Shown here piece by piece: positions 12,201 through 22,980 of a DNA stretch of 64,000 nt (positions within the stretch are counted from its first letter, which is position 1; every line of letters begins with the position of its first letter). Source of the DNA: Parietaria judaica. Its lineage: Eukaryota > Streptophyta > Magnoliopsida > Rosales > Urticaceae. Location: the NCBI GenBank assembly GCA_954871525.1, contig OX940864.1, positions 21,570,001 to 21,634,000 on the forward strand. Direction: 5' to 3'. The translations under genes were made by a program, and so were the position numbers. The notes beneath the pieces were generated by a model, which ran no database searches, was not told the origin of the DNA, and saw only the letters and a list, made by a program, of their open reading frames with translations.

Positions 12201-15200
12201 GAACGCTTCAGTGCCAAGGTTGCAGCCATCGAAGAGGCCAAGGATATAACCACGTTGAATTTGGATGAACTCATGGGATCTCTTCAAACTTTTGAGATGA
12301 ATATGTCTCAAGCAAAAAGAGAAAAAGGAGTAGCATTCAAAAGTTCTACCAAACGTGATCACATAGACGATGCAACCAGTCTTACCAATGATGTACCTGG
12401 TGATGGTACAAGTAATGTAACCATGGATGATATTTTTCTTCTTACTACAAATTTTGGTAGAATATTGAAGAAATTTAACACTCAGAGACCACCTTTCAAT
12501 GGAGGAGGAAATGGTTCTTCACACAGTAACTCAAGCAGTAAACACAGATCTACTAACAACAATCATGGTCATAATGATGGTGGTACTAAAAATGATAAAG
12601 TCAAAAGAAGTGGAATCAAGTGTCGTGAGTGTGACGGATATGGTCATATACAGTCAGAATGTGCTAACACTATCAAGAAACTAAAGACTAGATCCTACGG
12701 TACTTCTTCCAGTGATAAAGGGTCAGATGAAGAAGATGGCGGAGGAGTTTTTAGCAATTATGTTGCGTTCCCTGCATCACACCACTCTCGTGATCAGAGC
12801 AATTATTCAAGTGATGATTCAGATGAAGATTTTTCTGAAGAAGACTTTCAAACATCATTCAAATCTCTCTTTGAAAAATGGCTATCTTTATGCACCCTGA
12901 GCAAGAACCTTAATTCTGACAAGGAAAAATTGATTGGTGAAAATCAAGCTCTCTCAACAACTATAGAGAAACTGGTGAAGAAAAATCAGACTCTAAATGA
13001 CCAAGCTAAGTCCAAAAAAGAGAAGTTTATTTCTGAAAAACAAGTCTTATCCACGGTTGTAGAAGAATTAAGACAACAGAACAAGGTTCTCACTGACCAA
13101 GTGCTAGAACTGAAAGAGTCTCTTTCAAGAGTGAACTGTCTCGCCGTTGAAAAAGACAAGAAGATAACCTCAATGGAAAACGCTGTTGTGAAGTTCAATT
13201 CTGGAAAATCCAAACTCGATGACATACTTGAACAAGGACGTCAGTCTAGAAATCGTACCGGTCTTGGATTTTCGAAAGGACCAAGATTAGTTAGTGAATG
13301 TAGAAAGAATGAATATGACCGTACAAGCTACAACCGCATTTTCAGAAAAGAGTCAGACGATAAGAATATTACCGAAAGTGAAAGCATAACAACCACCAAA
13401 GGTACCATCAATATTGCTAGCCAAGTAACCAAGAAATGTGAATTATGCAAGTCTATTTTTCACAACGATGCTAGGTGCAAAAATATGTACAAACAATTCT
13501 CTGAAAATATTCAAAAGACATCGCTTCGCAAATATGCAACCAAGACCAAGAAAAGTCGTTCAGTGTGGGTGGCTAAGTCTCTTCTCTTCAAGGTTCCAAA
13601 GTCAAAACTTGCTTGGGTTCCTAAGAACAGTTTATCTTATGGAACAACCATCAACACAGTTCCTCTCATAGATGCAACCGTCAATCCAACGATAACAAGA
13701 TCCACCAACAATGCATCTCCCGCAAAATACAACCTGACAAGTAGCCATGGTAAATGGAGTGATAGCCAACTACAAATATGTGGACACAGTTGCACTTGTT
13801 ACTTCTCCAAAAGATATAATTAGAGACATATTCAATCCTGAAGATGCCACAAAATGGAAGCCTCAGAGGTTTATGCAAGCCTTCCAGAGGCTGATGAATT
13901 CGCACTCAAAAATAGTATCTCGGTTCAAGAGAATCTCTTACCGCTAAGGGTACTAAAGAGCCAAAATAGAATCTTGTGACTCAACCATCAGAGGAGTCTT
14001 TGGCATATTGCTTCGCATAGGGGGAGAACTGTGCAGATTCAGAAGAATTATCCCATAGTCAGGGGGAGCTTCACAAAGTTAGGCTCAGAATTGTACAGAT
14101 TCAGTTATCCAATAGTCAGGGGGAGCATTTCTTCGTTATCACCGAGTCAGGGGGAGCTTCACAAAATCGGTCTCAAAATTGTGCAGATTCAATCTCAGAG
14201 TATCACATAAGGAACATCAGATAGAAAAGGGGAGCATCTCTTCGGGCGTGTACGAGTTGGTCAATGTTCAGAAAGATCAAGCGCTGGTGGTTCGTACCAT
14301 AGAATCTTCTTTGGCACAGGTTCACGCTCTCTCAGACCAGATTACTCTTCTTCAAGAGACAGTTCTTGCCATTCAGCGGGATCTTTTTCCTCACTCCGAC
14401 TAGTTTTTGACATTTTCCGTCAGCAGAGGGGGAGAAAGGTGACAGGGGGAGACATCGACGACAGGGGGAACATTGGTCACTCAATTGGTTTAATCAGAAG
14501 TTCAAGTTTATTTCATGATCGTTTGCTCATCGCTACTTGTCTACGGGTCACCTAATAATCTGCTCAACAAAAATGCCAAAGGGGGAGTTTGAAAAACTGT
14601 CTTTATTTGATAGTTTAGTGCAGTTTCATGTTTGGCAGTATTGTTGATCATATGTGTGGTCATACCTACGATCTCCTTATCCATAGAGCGGAGTTGGTCC
14701 GTTTCGGTTAAGATATTTAAGGAATTCGTTCTCCCTTATCTGCTGGTCAAATATCAGAGTTAAATGAGCTGGATAAATTCGAATTATTGAGAAAATACTT
14801 AGTCAAGGAAAGACTAAGTAAAAAGCCTTAAAATGAGGAAGAAGTGGTTATCTTGTTGAGAGCTTTTGGGGATCTATTTAAACTGATCTAGGGCACTCAA
14901 TTTCGTTCATCCTTTCAGCCATAAAGTCAGAGAAAATCGTTAAGAGCTACAGAGAGCATTCTACGCATTTTCTCACAATTTCTGTGGATCGTTCGTTGGC
15001 GTTTTCTTCCCGATAAGAAGTCTGAAGAGGTCTGAAGAACTTCAGTATCGTCAACGAAGTTGTGCATACTTGCACAGATCGACACTCGCCGGAAGTCGCC
15101 TTACCCGCTTGCCGAGCCGCCGTGTCGTCGTCTTAATCAGCAGGTTACAAGTCTGGTTACATCGCTGGTCGCACTGGTTAGAGTGTATTTTCCAGTTTGT

Positions 15201-18200
15201 TGTTCGGTGAACAAATCGATTGTGTAACGTCCATCTTGTAATTATCAATGTTGATTAATCTGGGTGAGGGCCCCGCAGAGTAGATAGGTATCGAACTGCG
15301 TTAACAAAACATCGCGTGTGTCTTTTTATTTTTGCGTGTGTTTGTTTATCGTTATTTTCCGCTTAACCGAAGAACGTGACGTTTCAAGAATATTACCTAA
15401 TAAGCGTCCAGTCCACGTGTCCATACCTATAATTTGTCCTCACGCAAATTTGGCAGTTAGTCCTCGTGCAATTAACCCTTTTTTTTTTCTTACAGCCCAC
15501 AATTCAATTTATTAGACCCTTAATAGTGAATAAAAATACATTTAGAAAAAAAAAATACATATTTAATGTGGACCATATAAAATAAAGTCAAGAAGATAAC
15601 TTTCTAAATAATAAACTATACTATATTCTTTTAATTACAGTTATTAATAAATTGCCAATTTTAAATATAATTAGGTTCTCGGTGTCTACGAGTGGTCGGG
15701 CTTCAATCCTGTGCCTCCAGAATTTTGCCTTCTTCCAAATTCGCTATTCTTTAATCCAGGTATAGTAACTCTTAATTTCGCTAAAAGTCAAACTTAAAAA
15801 GCTAAGGCCTAAGTATATATAATGCTTGAATACTAACATTAATTTACTATATAATGAACGGTTTAATGCAGGCAAAATGTTGGCATTAGCTCGTACGATT
15901 TACTTGCCTATGTCATACTTATATGGGAAGAGATTTGTAGGACCCATCACTGATTTAGTTCTATCTTTGAGGCAAGAACTCTACATTGAGCCTTATTGCG
16001 AAATAAATTGGAACAAAGCGCGAAATACCATTGCCAAGGTTAGTTACGGTCTCATCAAATCATCTTCAAATTATCTAATCTCAATAAAATAATTCTCGAT
16101 AAGCTAATAATTCTCGATCAAATTATATTTCTGGTGATCATGAATGGGGACAAATAAGGTAAATAAATAAACTTAGATCCTATTATATATCAAAATAACC
16201 TAAATAATAACTTAGTATATATGCTTCATGCTGTAAAATATCATCGAAATGTTTCTGATTTTATATTTGAAATTTATGCTCATTCAATTCCATTTAAAAT
16301 TTTCTAGTTAGGGTACTTACTCAAAAGTCTCGATGCAAAATTATTTTTTTTAATAGAAAATTAATCGTGAAACTGTTATTTGGATTAATATAATATGATA
16401 TTTCAAGCTTATATACAACCATAGAACTATTAATATTTCATTGTTCAATAATTTGTACTAATTATTTAAAATTACACCTCTATAAAATTAATTATTTAAG
16501 ATAATTAAAAAGCGAGGTATATATTTTTCAGGAGGACAACTTTTACCCACACCCTTTGCTGCAAGATATGCTATGGACATGTCTTCACCATGTCGCAGAG
16601 CCCATCCTATCATGTTGGCCTTTTTCAATGCTGAGAGACAAGGCATTGAAGCTTGTCTCTCACCATTTAGACTACGAGGATAAAGCCACCAATTACTTAT
16701 GCTTGGCAAGTGAAGAGAAGGTATAATACTTGTAGATATACATATATAAATAAACAAACGTATATCATTAAATTTTGGAATATGATCCAGATGATGAGCA
16801 TGGTTGCTTGTTGGGCTCAAGATCCAAACTCAGAAGCGTTTAAGCGTCATCTCGCTAGAGTGCCGGATTACGTATGGATTTTAGAAGATGGAGCAAAGTG
16901 TCAGGTTTTTCTCTTCCAACCAATATTGTCTGTATAAAAATTCTATATGTCGATTAATTTGTTCGCCACACCACAACTATGTTCAAGAATGAGATGGTTC
17001 ATACTATTAGACAAACTATATAATGAATAAAACATGCATATCTCACGAAATAAACACGTTTAGATACAAACAAAGAAGCAAATATGTATATGATCCATTC
17101 TTTTAATTCTTATAGTGATGTTGCAATATGCAGGGTAATGGTTCTCAAATATGGGACACAGCTTTTGCGGTTCGAGCAATAATTTCAGCTGGTTTAGATG
17201 AAAAGTATGCTCCAACACTCAGAAAAGCACATGAATTTTTGAAGGCCTCACAGGTATATAACCTAAAATCTATATTGCTAGTTCATTTTAATTTAGAGAA
17301 ACACTAATATTATTAACATATGATGATTAGATACGTGAAGATCCTCCCGGAAACTTCAGACAAATGTATAGACAAAACTGTAAAGGTGGATGGGTCTTCG
17401 GAGATGCTGATCAACAGAGTTGGATCGTCTCTGATTGCACTGCAGAAACATTAAAGGTATATATTACTAAATGGTCGCCCAAATTTCTTTTCTTTTAGTT
17501 AGTCACTTGATAACAACGTTATAAAATATATTTTTACACTAAATTTTCATATTTACCCGTAAATATGTTTATTATATATATATATATATTTCAATTTTTT
17601 TATGGTGAAATCTATTATTAATTTGCCCCCTGAAAAGTTTATGGACCCGTCTCGAATTTACGATTCCTGGTCCGCCACAGCTAAAAAAAATATAAACTTT
17701 TTTGCAGGCTGTACTCTTGCTTTCACAAGTATCACCTGCCCTAGTAGGAGAAAAAATGGACTCTCAGTGCTTTTATGATGCAGTGAATGTCTTGCTCCCA
17801 TATCAGGTTAGATTTTTTTTTTATCTAATTAATTCAATATATATGTGGGTATTAATTTTTCTTCTTCAACGTGATCACTTGATTAACAAATAAAATAATT
17901 CAGTGACATGTAGTATGTACTATTCTTATATTAGCAAAATATTTATTTATGTGCAAACTTAAAAAAAAAATACTCAGTTTAGCAAAAATACTCATGTTAA
18001 GCAAAAAAAAAATACTCAGTGACATGAAGATTATTTTTGTCCTAAATTATCAAAATAGGTATTTTTTAAAATAGTTTGACTTGATTTCTTAAAAAAAAAA
18101 GTTTGACTTGATGAGTATTTATTAAAAACATTTGGATAACAATTAGTATTTCCCTAATTCACCCTTCTTTTAATTTCATTAATCATATGTGATTAACAGA

Positions 18201-21188
18201 GCAGTAATGGAGGTTTTAGTGCTTGGGAACCCCGTAAAGCATTTAGTTGGTTGGAGGTAACTCTCTCTCTTGCCTGGTCAAAGCTCCTTAATAAAGTGCT
18301 TACATAAATAAGATTACAAACAAACCAAAACCCGGAATCGGGAAGTTGACTTTTTTTTTCGTCCATATTCCAAAAAATTGGGATTATTTTGGTAACGGTT
18401 CCGATTTTGGTAACGGTTCCCGATTCAAAAATTTCCCGGGGTTCCGGTAACGGTTTCGATTCAAATTTCCCGGTTCCGATTTGGGTTACGGTTCCATTTC
18501 TAAAATTTCCCGGTTCTAAAAGTGTTTGACTTATAAATGACATGTATTTTTGAAAAATTAGTAATTATAAATTACACGTAGTATAAAAAACGACAATAAA
18601 AATATATATTACACTAAAAACGACATATTAAAAACTTAGAAATGACATGTAGTTTAAAATCGGAACCGGTACCAAAAACAGGGAAATATTTTTTAGGTAC
18701 CGGTTCCGGTTCCCGGTTCTGAAAATCGGAAACCGGGAAGTACCGGTTCCCGGTTTTAAGCTAAATTTCCCAGATTTTTTAAAAAATCGGTCCGGGACCG
18801 GGACAAAACCGGGAAACGGTTACAAAATTTTCACCCCTAATTATATATACAGAAATTATTAAACATAAAGTGAACAAGAGACAAAAAATTTAAATTTAAA
18901 TTATGAGCAGGTCCAAAATATATGGACTTAAACATTGTCATCTCCGAATAATTATCTAAGAAAATTAATAACAACTATTAGAATATTAGTTATTTAATAA
19001 TGTAAGACAATGTTACATGATTTGTTCTTGGCCTCAAAGTAGATCTTAATAAGTACTATCTATTGTATATATCATATAGATATAAATTGCATGGCTAATT
19101 AATTAATTAGCTGATAATCCTATAAGCTATACCTAACAGTAAATCTAACTATTTATTCGTCCCTCCACTTTTTTTTTTTCAGAAACTCAATCCAATAGAG
19201 TTCCTTCAAGATGCCCTGATTGAGAGAGAGTAAGTTTTTGTTTTTTTTAATCATGGTACTCTTTTATGCAAAGAACTAATTGTTGGTATATATAATATAT
19301 ATATATAGATATAGTGTATCATATAAATATATATATTTATATATAGCTTAATTTATTAAAATTAATTAATAAATTATTATCTCAGGTATGTAGAATGCAC
19401 GTCCTCGGTCATTCAGGGTCTCGTAGCCTTCAAGAAGTTATATCCCCATTATCGACAAAAAGAAATAAATAGTTGTGTATCAAAAGGACTGTCTTATATT
19501 GAGAATACACAAAATCCCGACGGCTCATGGTATATACATATATATATATATTCAAAGATCCAGCATTCTTATATAAGTTAAATATGTCACAAATATATAT
19601 ATATATATATACACATATGTATTTTATATTTACTATGTATAGTTTATAATTGTCGGTAGGTACGGTCGTTGGGGAATTTGCTATACGTACGGTACATGGT
19701 TTGCATTAGAGGCACTCGGGGTTTGTGGTATAAATTACAGCAACAGTCTCGGTGTGAGAAAAGCTTGCCAATTTCTACTCTCAAAGCAACTCCCAGATGG
19801 TGGTTGGGGTGAAAGTTACCTTTCATGCCGAAATGAGGTACATTTTCTACATAAATGAAACATCTTTTTACCATGTTTGATAATAATAATCTTATAGAAA
19901 GACAATATTATAGATGGGTAGAGAAAATAGGAGAAAATCAGAACAAATGGACCATAGATGGGCTTGTTTGTCCTGCCTTTATATCAGGCACTCCGGAACA
20001 CGGGTTGCTTGTCCCCTTGAGATCAATATGACGGATTATAAACCCCGCCTGCTTTGCTAATGATGATGATGCACACCCGTCCCGAGTTATTTTTATTTTA
20101 TATGTTTTTACTTTGATTTTCATTTTAAAATAAGTAAAATAATGGATGGGGGAACAAAGTTGTCTGCTTCTTTTCGGTCCCCCGTTGAACGAGCAAACAC
20201 GAGTACGGGTAGTGGGCGGAGGAAAATTGCCCCTACCTGTATGGTCTTGATTTAAGGAAATTCGTAGCTGGGATGTCACAAGAAAAGTGAAATATAGAAG
20301 AGTCAAAACATATTTTTATTTTTATTATATTCCTGTATATTCTATTATGATTAACGATGTTTAAGTGCAGGTTTACACTAATCTAGAAGGCAACATTTCA
20401 AATTTGGTTCAAACTTCATGGGCATTGTTAGGTCTCATCGCTGCAGGCCAGGTGATTACATATCATCCTTAAACTAACCATATTTAATCTAGATATCCAA
20501 AGAATTAGGCATTAAATAGCTATTTAAACTTCAAAATATTTTGAACAATATCTTTTGATCTATAACTTTGTTGAATATAATAAATTTAACTCTTTGTATC
20601 ACTTTGGCTTTTATACTCTTTTTTTTTCACTCTATGAACTTATTAATCCACATTAGTTCACCCTCAAAACTTATTACGGTATCATATACCTTTGGAACAT
20701 ATCACTAAATCATTTTTCTGTAAAAATCAAACTCATAATATTATATATATATATATACTTATTGTTGACTTCTTGATCAATATAAATCAGGCTAAATTTG
20801 ATCCAAAGCCAATACAAAAGGGGATAAGGTTATTGATCAACGCACAAATGGAAGATGGAGATTTCCCTCAACAGGTATAAATTCATAAGTATATATATAT
20901 ATATACATTCAGCTAATGTTTCATATTTAACTAATTTTTTTTCTTCTAAAGATTACATATACTAATTTGCTGTACCTGTATTTTTTTTTTTGTCTTTAGA
21001 TTTATAATATATATATATATATATATATCATTGCATTGGATTAATATATAATAATGATTTTGTTACTGATTAAGCAGGGGATTAACGGAGCATTTATGAA
21101 GAACGGTGCATTAAACTACTCTGCTTATCGTAACATTTTTACCATATGGGCTTTGGGGGAATATCGCCGATGTGTGTTATCCAAATAA
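9247..21188 (+). CDS. oxidosqualene cyclase, lupeol-synthase-like, 18 exons, intact
   Basis: Exons: 9247-9441, 9664-9849, 9992-10081, 10177-10365, 15675-15759, 15872-16038, 16532-16720, 16791-16904, 17134-17253, 17331-17456, 17708-17806, 18200-18256, 19183-19229, 19386-19529, 19660-19837, 20371-20451, 20791-20874, 21078-21188. All borders are GT-AG and phases join into 753 residues without a stop, the family's usual length. It starts [10 protein letters not shown], as plant OSCs do. QW motifs (QNPDGSW, QLPDGGW, QMEDGDF) and the proton-donating DCTAE motif (Asp480) are present. Many blocks ([34 protein letters not shown]) match the eudicot lupeol-synthase branch. The specificity motif MLCYCR/MWCYCR is replaced by MLALAR (residues 251-256). 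It should cyclise 2,3-oxidosqualene on the ER membrane. The product is not predictable. Intron 4 (5.3 kb) holds a copia-type element. Confidence 0.92.
10366..10790. other. OSC intron 4, part before the retrotransposon
   Basis: AT-rich intron sequence with three short near-repeats of a gagaacgt-type word at about 10582-10692. No exon or RNA gene is seen. The last five bases, AGAAT, are the left target duplication of the inserted element. Confidence 0.6.
10791..11587 (+). repeat. 5' LTR of the gag-only element
   Basis: 797 bp, TGAAAAACTG at the start and GACGTTTCA at the end. It is nearly identical to 14590-15386. Differences include gcgc/gtgt in the first 70 bases and single changes near positions 130, 720 and 735 of the LTR. 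Confidence 0.95.
11590..11601 (+). promoter_or_regulatory. primer-binding site of the gag-only element
   Basis: TGGTATCAGAGC lies two bases after the 5' LTR and is complementary to the 3' end of plant initiator methionine tRNA, the usual primer of Ty1-copia reverse transcription. Confidence 0.9.
11670..13823 (+). CDS. retrotransposon Gag polyprotein, UBN2 type, 717 aa
   Basis: The frame is uninterrupted. The first 200 or so residues have the plant copia Gag signature ([13 protein letters not shown] near the start, then [13 protein letters not shown] and L-R-S-L-P blocks), as in the UBN2/DUF4219 families. A CCHC zinc knuckle CX2CX4HX4C starts at residue 318. A long acidic and coiled-coil stretch runs from about residue 400 to 520 with heptad-like leucines. 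A second CX2CX4HX4C knuckle starts at residue 590. Gag packages the element RNA. Protease and later pol domains do not follow in any frame. The ATG is the first after the primer-binding site and fits the usual Gag start. The open frame agrees with recent activity. Confidence 0.9.
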   Translation: MGSRENIVLIRPPMLDGTNYSYWKARMTIYIQSFDTKAWSVVKHGWSSPMKKNTKGEFVEKLLSEWNTEDETASLANCRALNAIVSAVDEGQFRLISTCATAKQAWEALQNLHEGTSAVRTSKLQMLASKFEELRMTEDETIADFNGNLREISNQAFQLGKVYSNLKLVRKTLRSLPERFSAKVAAIEEAKDITTLNLDELMGSLQTFEMNMSQAKREKGVAFKSSTKRDHIDDATSLTNDVPGDGTSNVTMDDIFLLTTNFGRILKKFNTQRPPFNGGGNGSSHSNSSSKHRSTNNNHGHNDGGTKNDKVKRSGIKCRECDGYGHIQSECANTIKKLKTRSYGTSSSDKGSDEEDGGGVFSNYVAFPASHHSRDQSNYSSDDSDEDFSEEDFQTSFKSLFEKWLSLCTLSKNLNSDKEKLIGENQALSTTIEKLVKKNQTLNDQAKSKKEKFISEKQVLSTVVEELRQQNKVLTDQVLELKESLSRVNCLAVEKDKKITSMENAVVKFNSGKSKLDDILEQGRQSRNRTGLGFSKGPRLVSECRKNEYDRTSYNRIFRKESDDKNITESESITTTKGTINIASQVTKKCELCKSIFHNDARCKNMYKQFSENIQKTSLRKYATKTKKSRSVWVAKSLLFKVPKSKLAWVPKNSLSYGTTINTVPLIDATVNPTITRSTNNASPAKYNLTSSHGKWSDSQLQICGHSCTCYFSKRYN
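13824..14589 (+). repeat. non-coding tail of the gag-only element with repeated GGGGGAG boxes
   Basis: Between gag and the 3' LTR there is no pol. About nine purine boxes of the form (A)GGGGGAG or GGGGA recur at 20-90 base spacing, several preceded by CAGATTCA or followed by CTTCACAAA, so part of the segment is a degenerate tandem array. The last box, next to the LTR, is the functional polypurine tract. A 74-codon open frame (14179-14403) is present but has no recognised domain. Confidence 0.75.
14590..15386 (+). repeat. 3' LTR of the gag-only element
   Basis: 797 bp, starting immediately after the polypurine tract and ending at the right target duplication AGAAT. It is nearly identical to the 5' LTR. 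Confidence 0.95.
18258..18840. repeat. GC-rich degenerate repeat in OSC intron 12
   Basis: Words such as CCCGGTTCCGG and its complement recur from about 18330 to 18835. The right end reads inwards as TAGGGGTGAAAATTTTG, a hAT-like terminus. A matching left terminus and target duplication were not found, so the element is truncated or its left border has drifted. It does not touch the exon 12 or exon 13 splice sites. Confidence 0.5.
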
Positions 21189-21476
21189 AAGAGTCCATGC
21201 ACGACATAATACAATAAGTGTCATGTATATGTGTGTAATATGTATATACATCTCTCTAGCTGTCCCTCAAAATAATATGTGAACTCGTGCATCTATTTCC
21301 TTACATAGACGTATTTGGTTGGTCTCATTATACCATAAAAAAATTTAAGGATGATTGTACGAGTTCAGCGTCAGTTACCATGTAAAATCCCTTATATATA
21401 TATTTTTAAGGGAATTGATTGTAAGGCATTCCAATGTAATAAATGGGGTGAAATCAGTCTACTTCGGTCTCACATG
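21189..21476 (+). other. OSC 3' flank
   Basis: About 290 bases between the OSC stop codon and the gypsy-type element. It contains AATAAAA-like and AATAATA words (around 21185-21280) that could serve polyadenylation. No gene is present. Confidence 0.5.
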
Positions 21477-21780
21477 TGATGTAGAGCAACGTACGATTTA
21501 ACAAGAACACGTCTCAACGAGTAGAATACTCGGTTTCCAGAGCAAAGCTCGAATTTTATTAATAAAAAAAATTGCATAAACAATCGCAAGCAGAGGCTAT
21601 ATAGCCTTGGGGGTTTATACGATTCCTATAAAATAACAACTACCCTATAATATCTATTAATGAAAATAAAAGGAAATAATAATAAATAATAACTAAACTT
21701 AAAACAAATAAATAATAAACTTAAAACAGAAACAAAATTAGCTCGAGCTAGTTCGGGGATCGTATTCACGTCGTCTTCCT

Positions 21781-22945
21781 TCAGTCCCACGCTTCCATGA
21801 AGGCAATCCCTATTGTGTCGGCATCATTCTCCCCCGGGTCGAAAGAATTCGTCCCCGAATTCGGTGGTTCATCGTCGTCGGAGTTGTCCCCGGTATAAGC
21901 TCGGAGGTGTTTGACATTGAAGACGTCATGGGTACGGATATGGCTCGGTAGACGAAGTCGATACGCGTTGGGGTTTATTTTTTCCACTATCTCAACCGGA
22001 CCAATAGTCTTGTGTTTGAGTTTGTTGAACTCATGTGCGGGAATACGGTCTTTAGTCAAGACGGCCCACACGAAGTCTCCTACGTCAAATTCCACATGGC
22101 GACGTTTCTTGTCGGCATCACGCTTGTAACGAGCGTTTGTGGCTTCAAGGTTTGTCGCGGTTTGCTTGTGAGTGGCTTGAAGTTGCTCGATGAATGCGGA
22201 TGCGTCGGCGTGCATGGGTTCGGTGGGTGGAATAGCGGCGAGGTCGAGTGGACAGCGCAGTAGAACGCCATAGACCACGAGGAAAGGGCTAAAACCCGTG
22301 CTTCGATTTACCGTGTGGTTGTGCGCGAACTCGGCTTGGCTAAGCTTGAGATCCCATCCTTTGATCGAGCTTCCCACAAGACAACGTAGTAAATCACCAA
22401 GCGAACGATTAACTACCTCGGTTTGGTTGTCGGTCTCCGGGTGATATGCGCATCTAAAGTTAAGGCGAGTATCCACGAGGTGCCATAAACTACGCCAAAA
22501 GTGGCTAAGGAAGCGCGTATCACGATCCGATACTATGGAAGTCGGTAGGCCGTGCAAACGATAGACCTCGCGAAAGTATAAAAATGCTACATGGCTAGCG
22601 TCGGAAGTCTTCTTGCAGGAATAAAGTGAGCCATTTTAGAGAAGCGATCCACGACGACAAAGATAGAGTCGTGTTGTCGTTGAGTACGAGGTAAGCCAGG
22701 GACGAAATCCATGCTCACATCGGACCAAGGGCGGGTCGGGATCGGGAGTGGTCAGTATTCGTAGCTTTGCCTTTAGCAAGATGACACACTCGGCAACGGT
22801 CCACAAAACAGAAAATATCCTTGCGCATGGATGGCCAAAAATAAGATGTGGCGACGAGCGCGAAAGTGCGGTAACGCCCTACGTGCTCTTCGTTGTGGAG
22901 GTCCCGAATAATCATGAGGCGCAAGCTACCGTCGGGAATACACAA
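21781..22945 (-). pseudogene. Ty3-gypsy integrase, frameshifted
   Basis: An H-H-C-C zinc-binding segment (HNEEHVGRYRT ... CRVCHLAKGK) lies at 22895-22775. The core follows with [12 protein letters not shown], then after an apparent one-base deletion near 22622, IVSDRDTRF and HPETDNQTE, so the D-D-E catalytic residues can all be found but in two frames. The C-terminal part (VGDFVWA, IGPVEIVEKINPNAYRL) is the usual post-core barrel. No clear chromodomain follows. The frame ends inside the 3' LTR, which is normal for compact elements. Confidence 0.85.
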
Positions 22946-22980
22946 CTTACCGTCACGATATAAAAATCCGTCATGCCATG

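Larger units (their letters stand above)
10791..15386 (+). mobile_element. young gag-only Ty1-copia-type LTR element in OSC intron 4
   Basis: Two 797-bp LTRs (10791-11587 and 14590-15386) begin TG and end CA. The 4596-bp element is flanked by a perfect 5-bp duplication AGAAT (10786-10790, 15387-15391). By eye the LTRs differ at only about five positions, all transitions, so insertion was recent. A primer-binding site TGGTATCAGAGC (11590-11601, initiator Met-tRNA type) and a polypurine tract (14578-14587) are present. The only long frame is gag. Protease, integrase, reverse transcriptase and RNase H are absent, so it is non-autonomous (TR-GAG / LARD-like) and must borrow pol from a relative. 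It lies in the same orientation as the OSC, so its LTR polyadenylation signals could affect OSC transcripts. Confidence 0.95.

Noticed and set aside
13747..13947. Start of a pol frame after gag in the copia-type element
   Set aside because: The 66-codon frame has no protease, integrase or RT motif and sits in another frame of the gag end.
20692..20880. Separate small protein starting MEHITKS
   Set aside because: Its second half is exon 17 of the OSC, with a good acceptor at 20790; the first half is intron.
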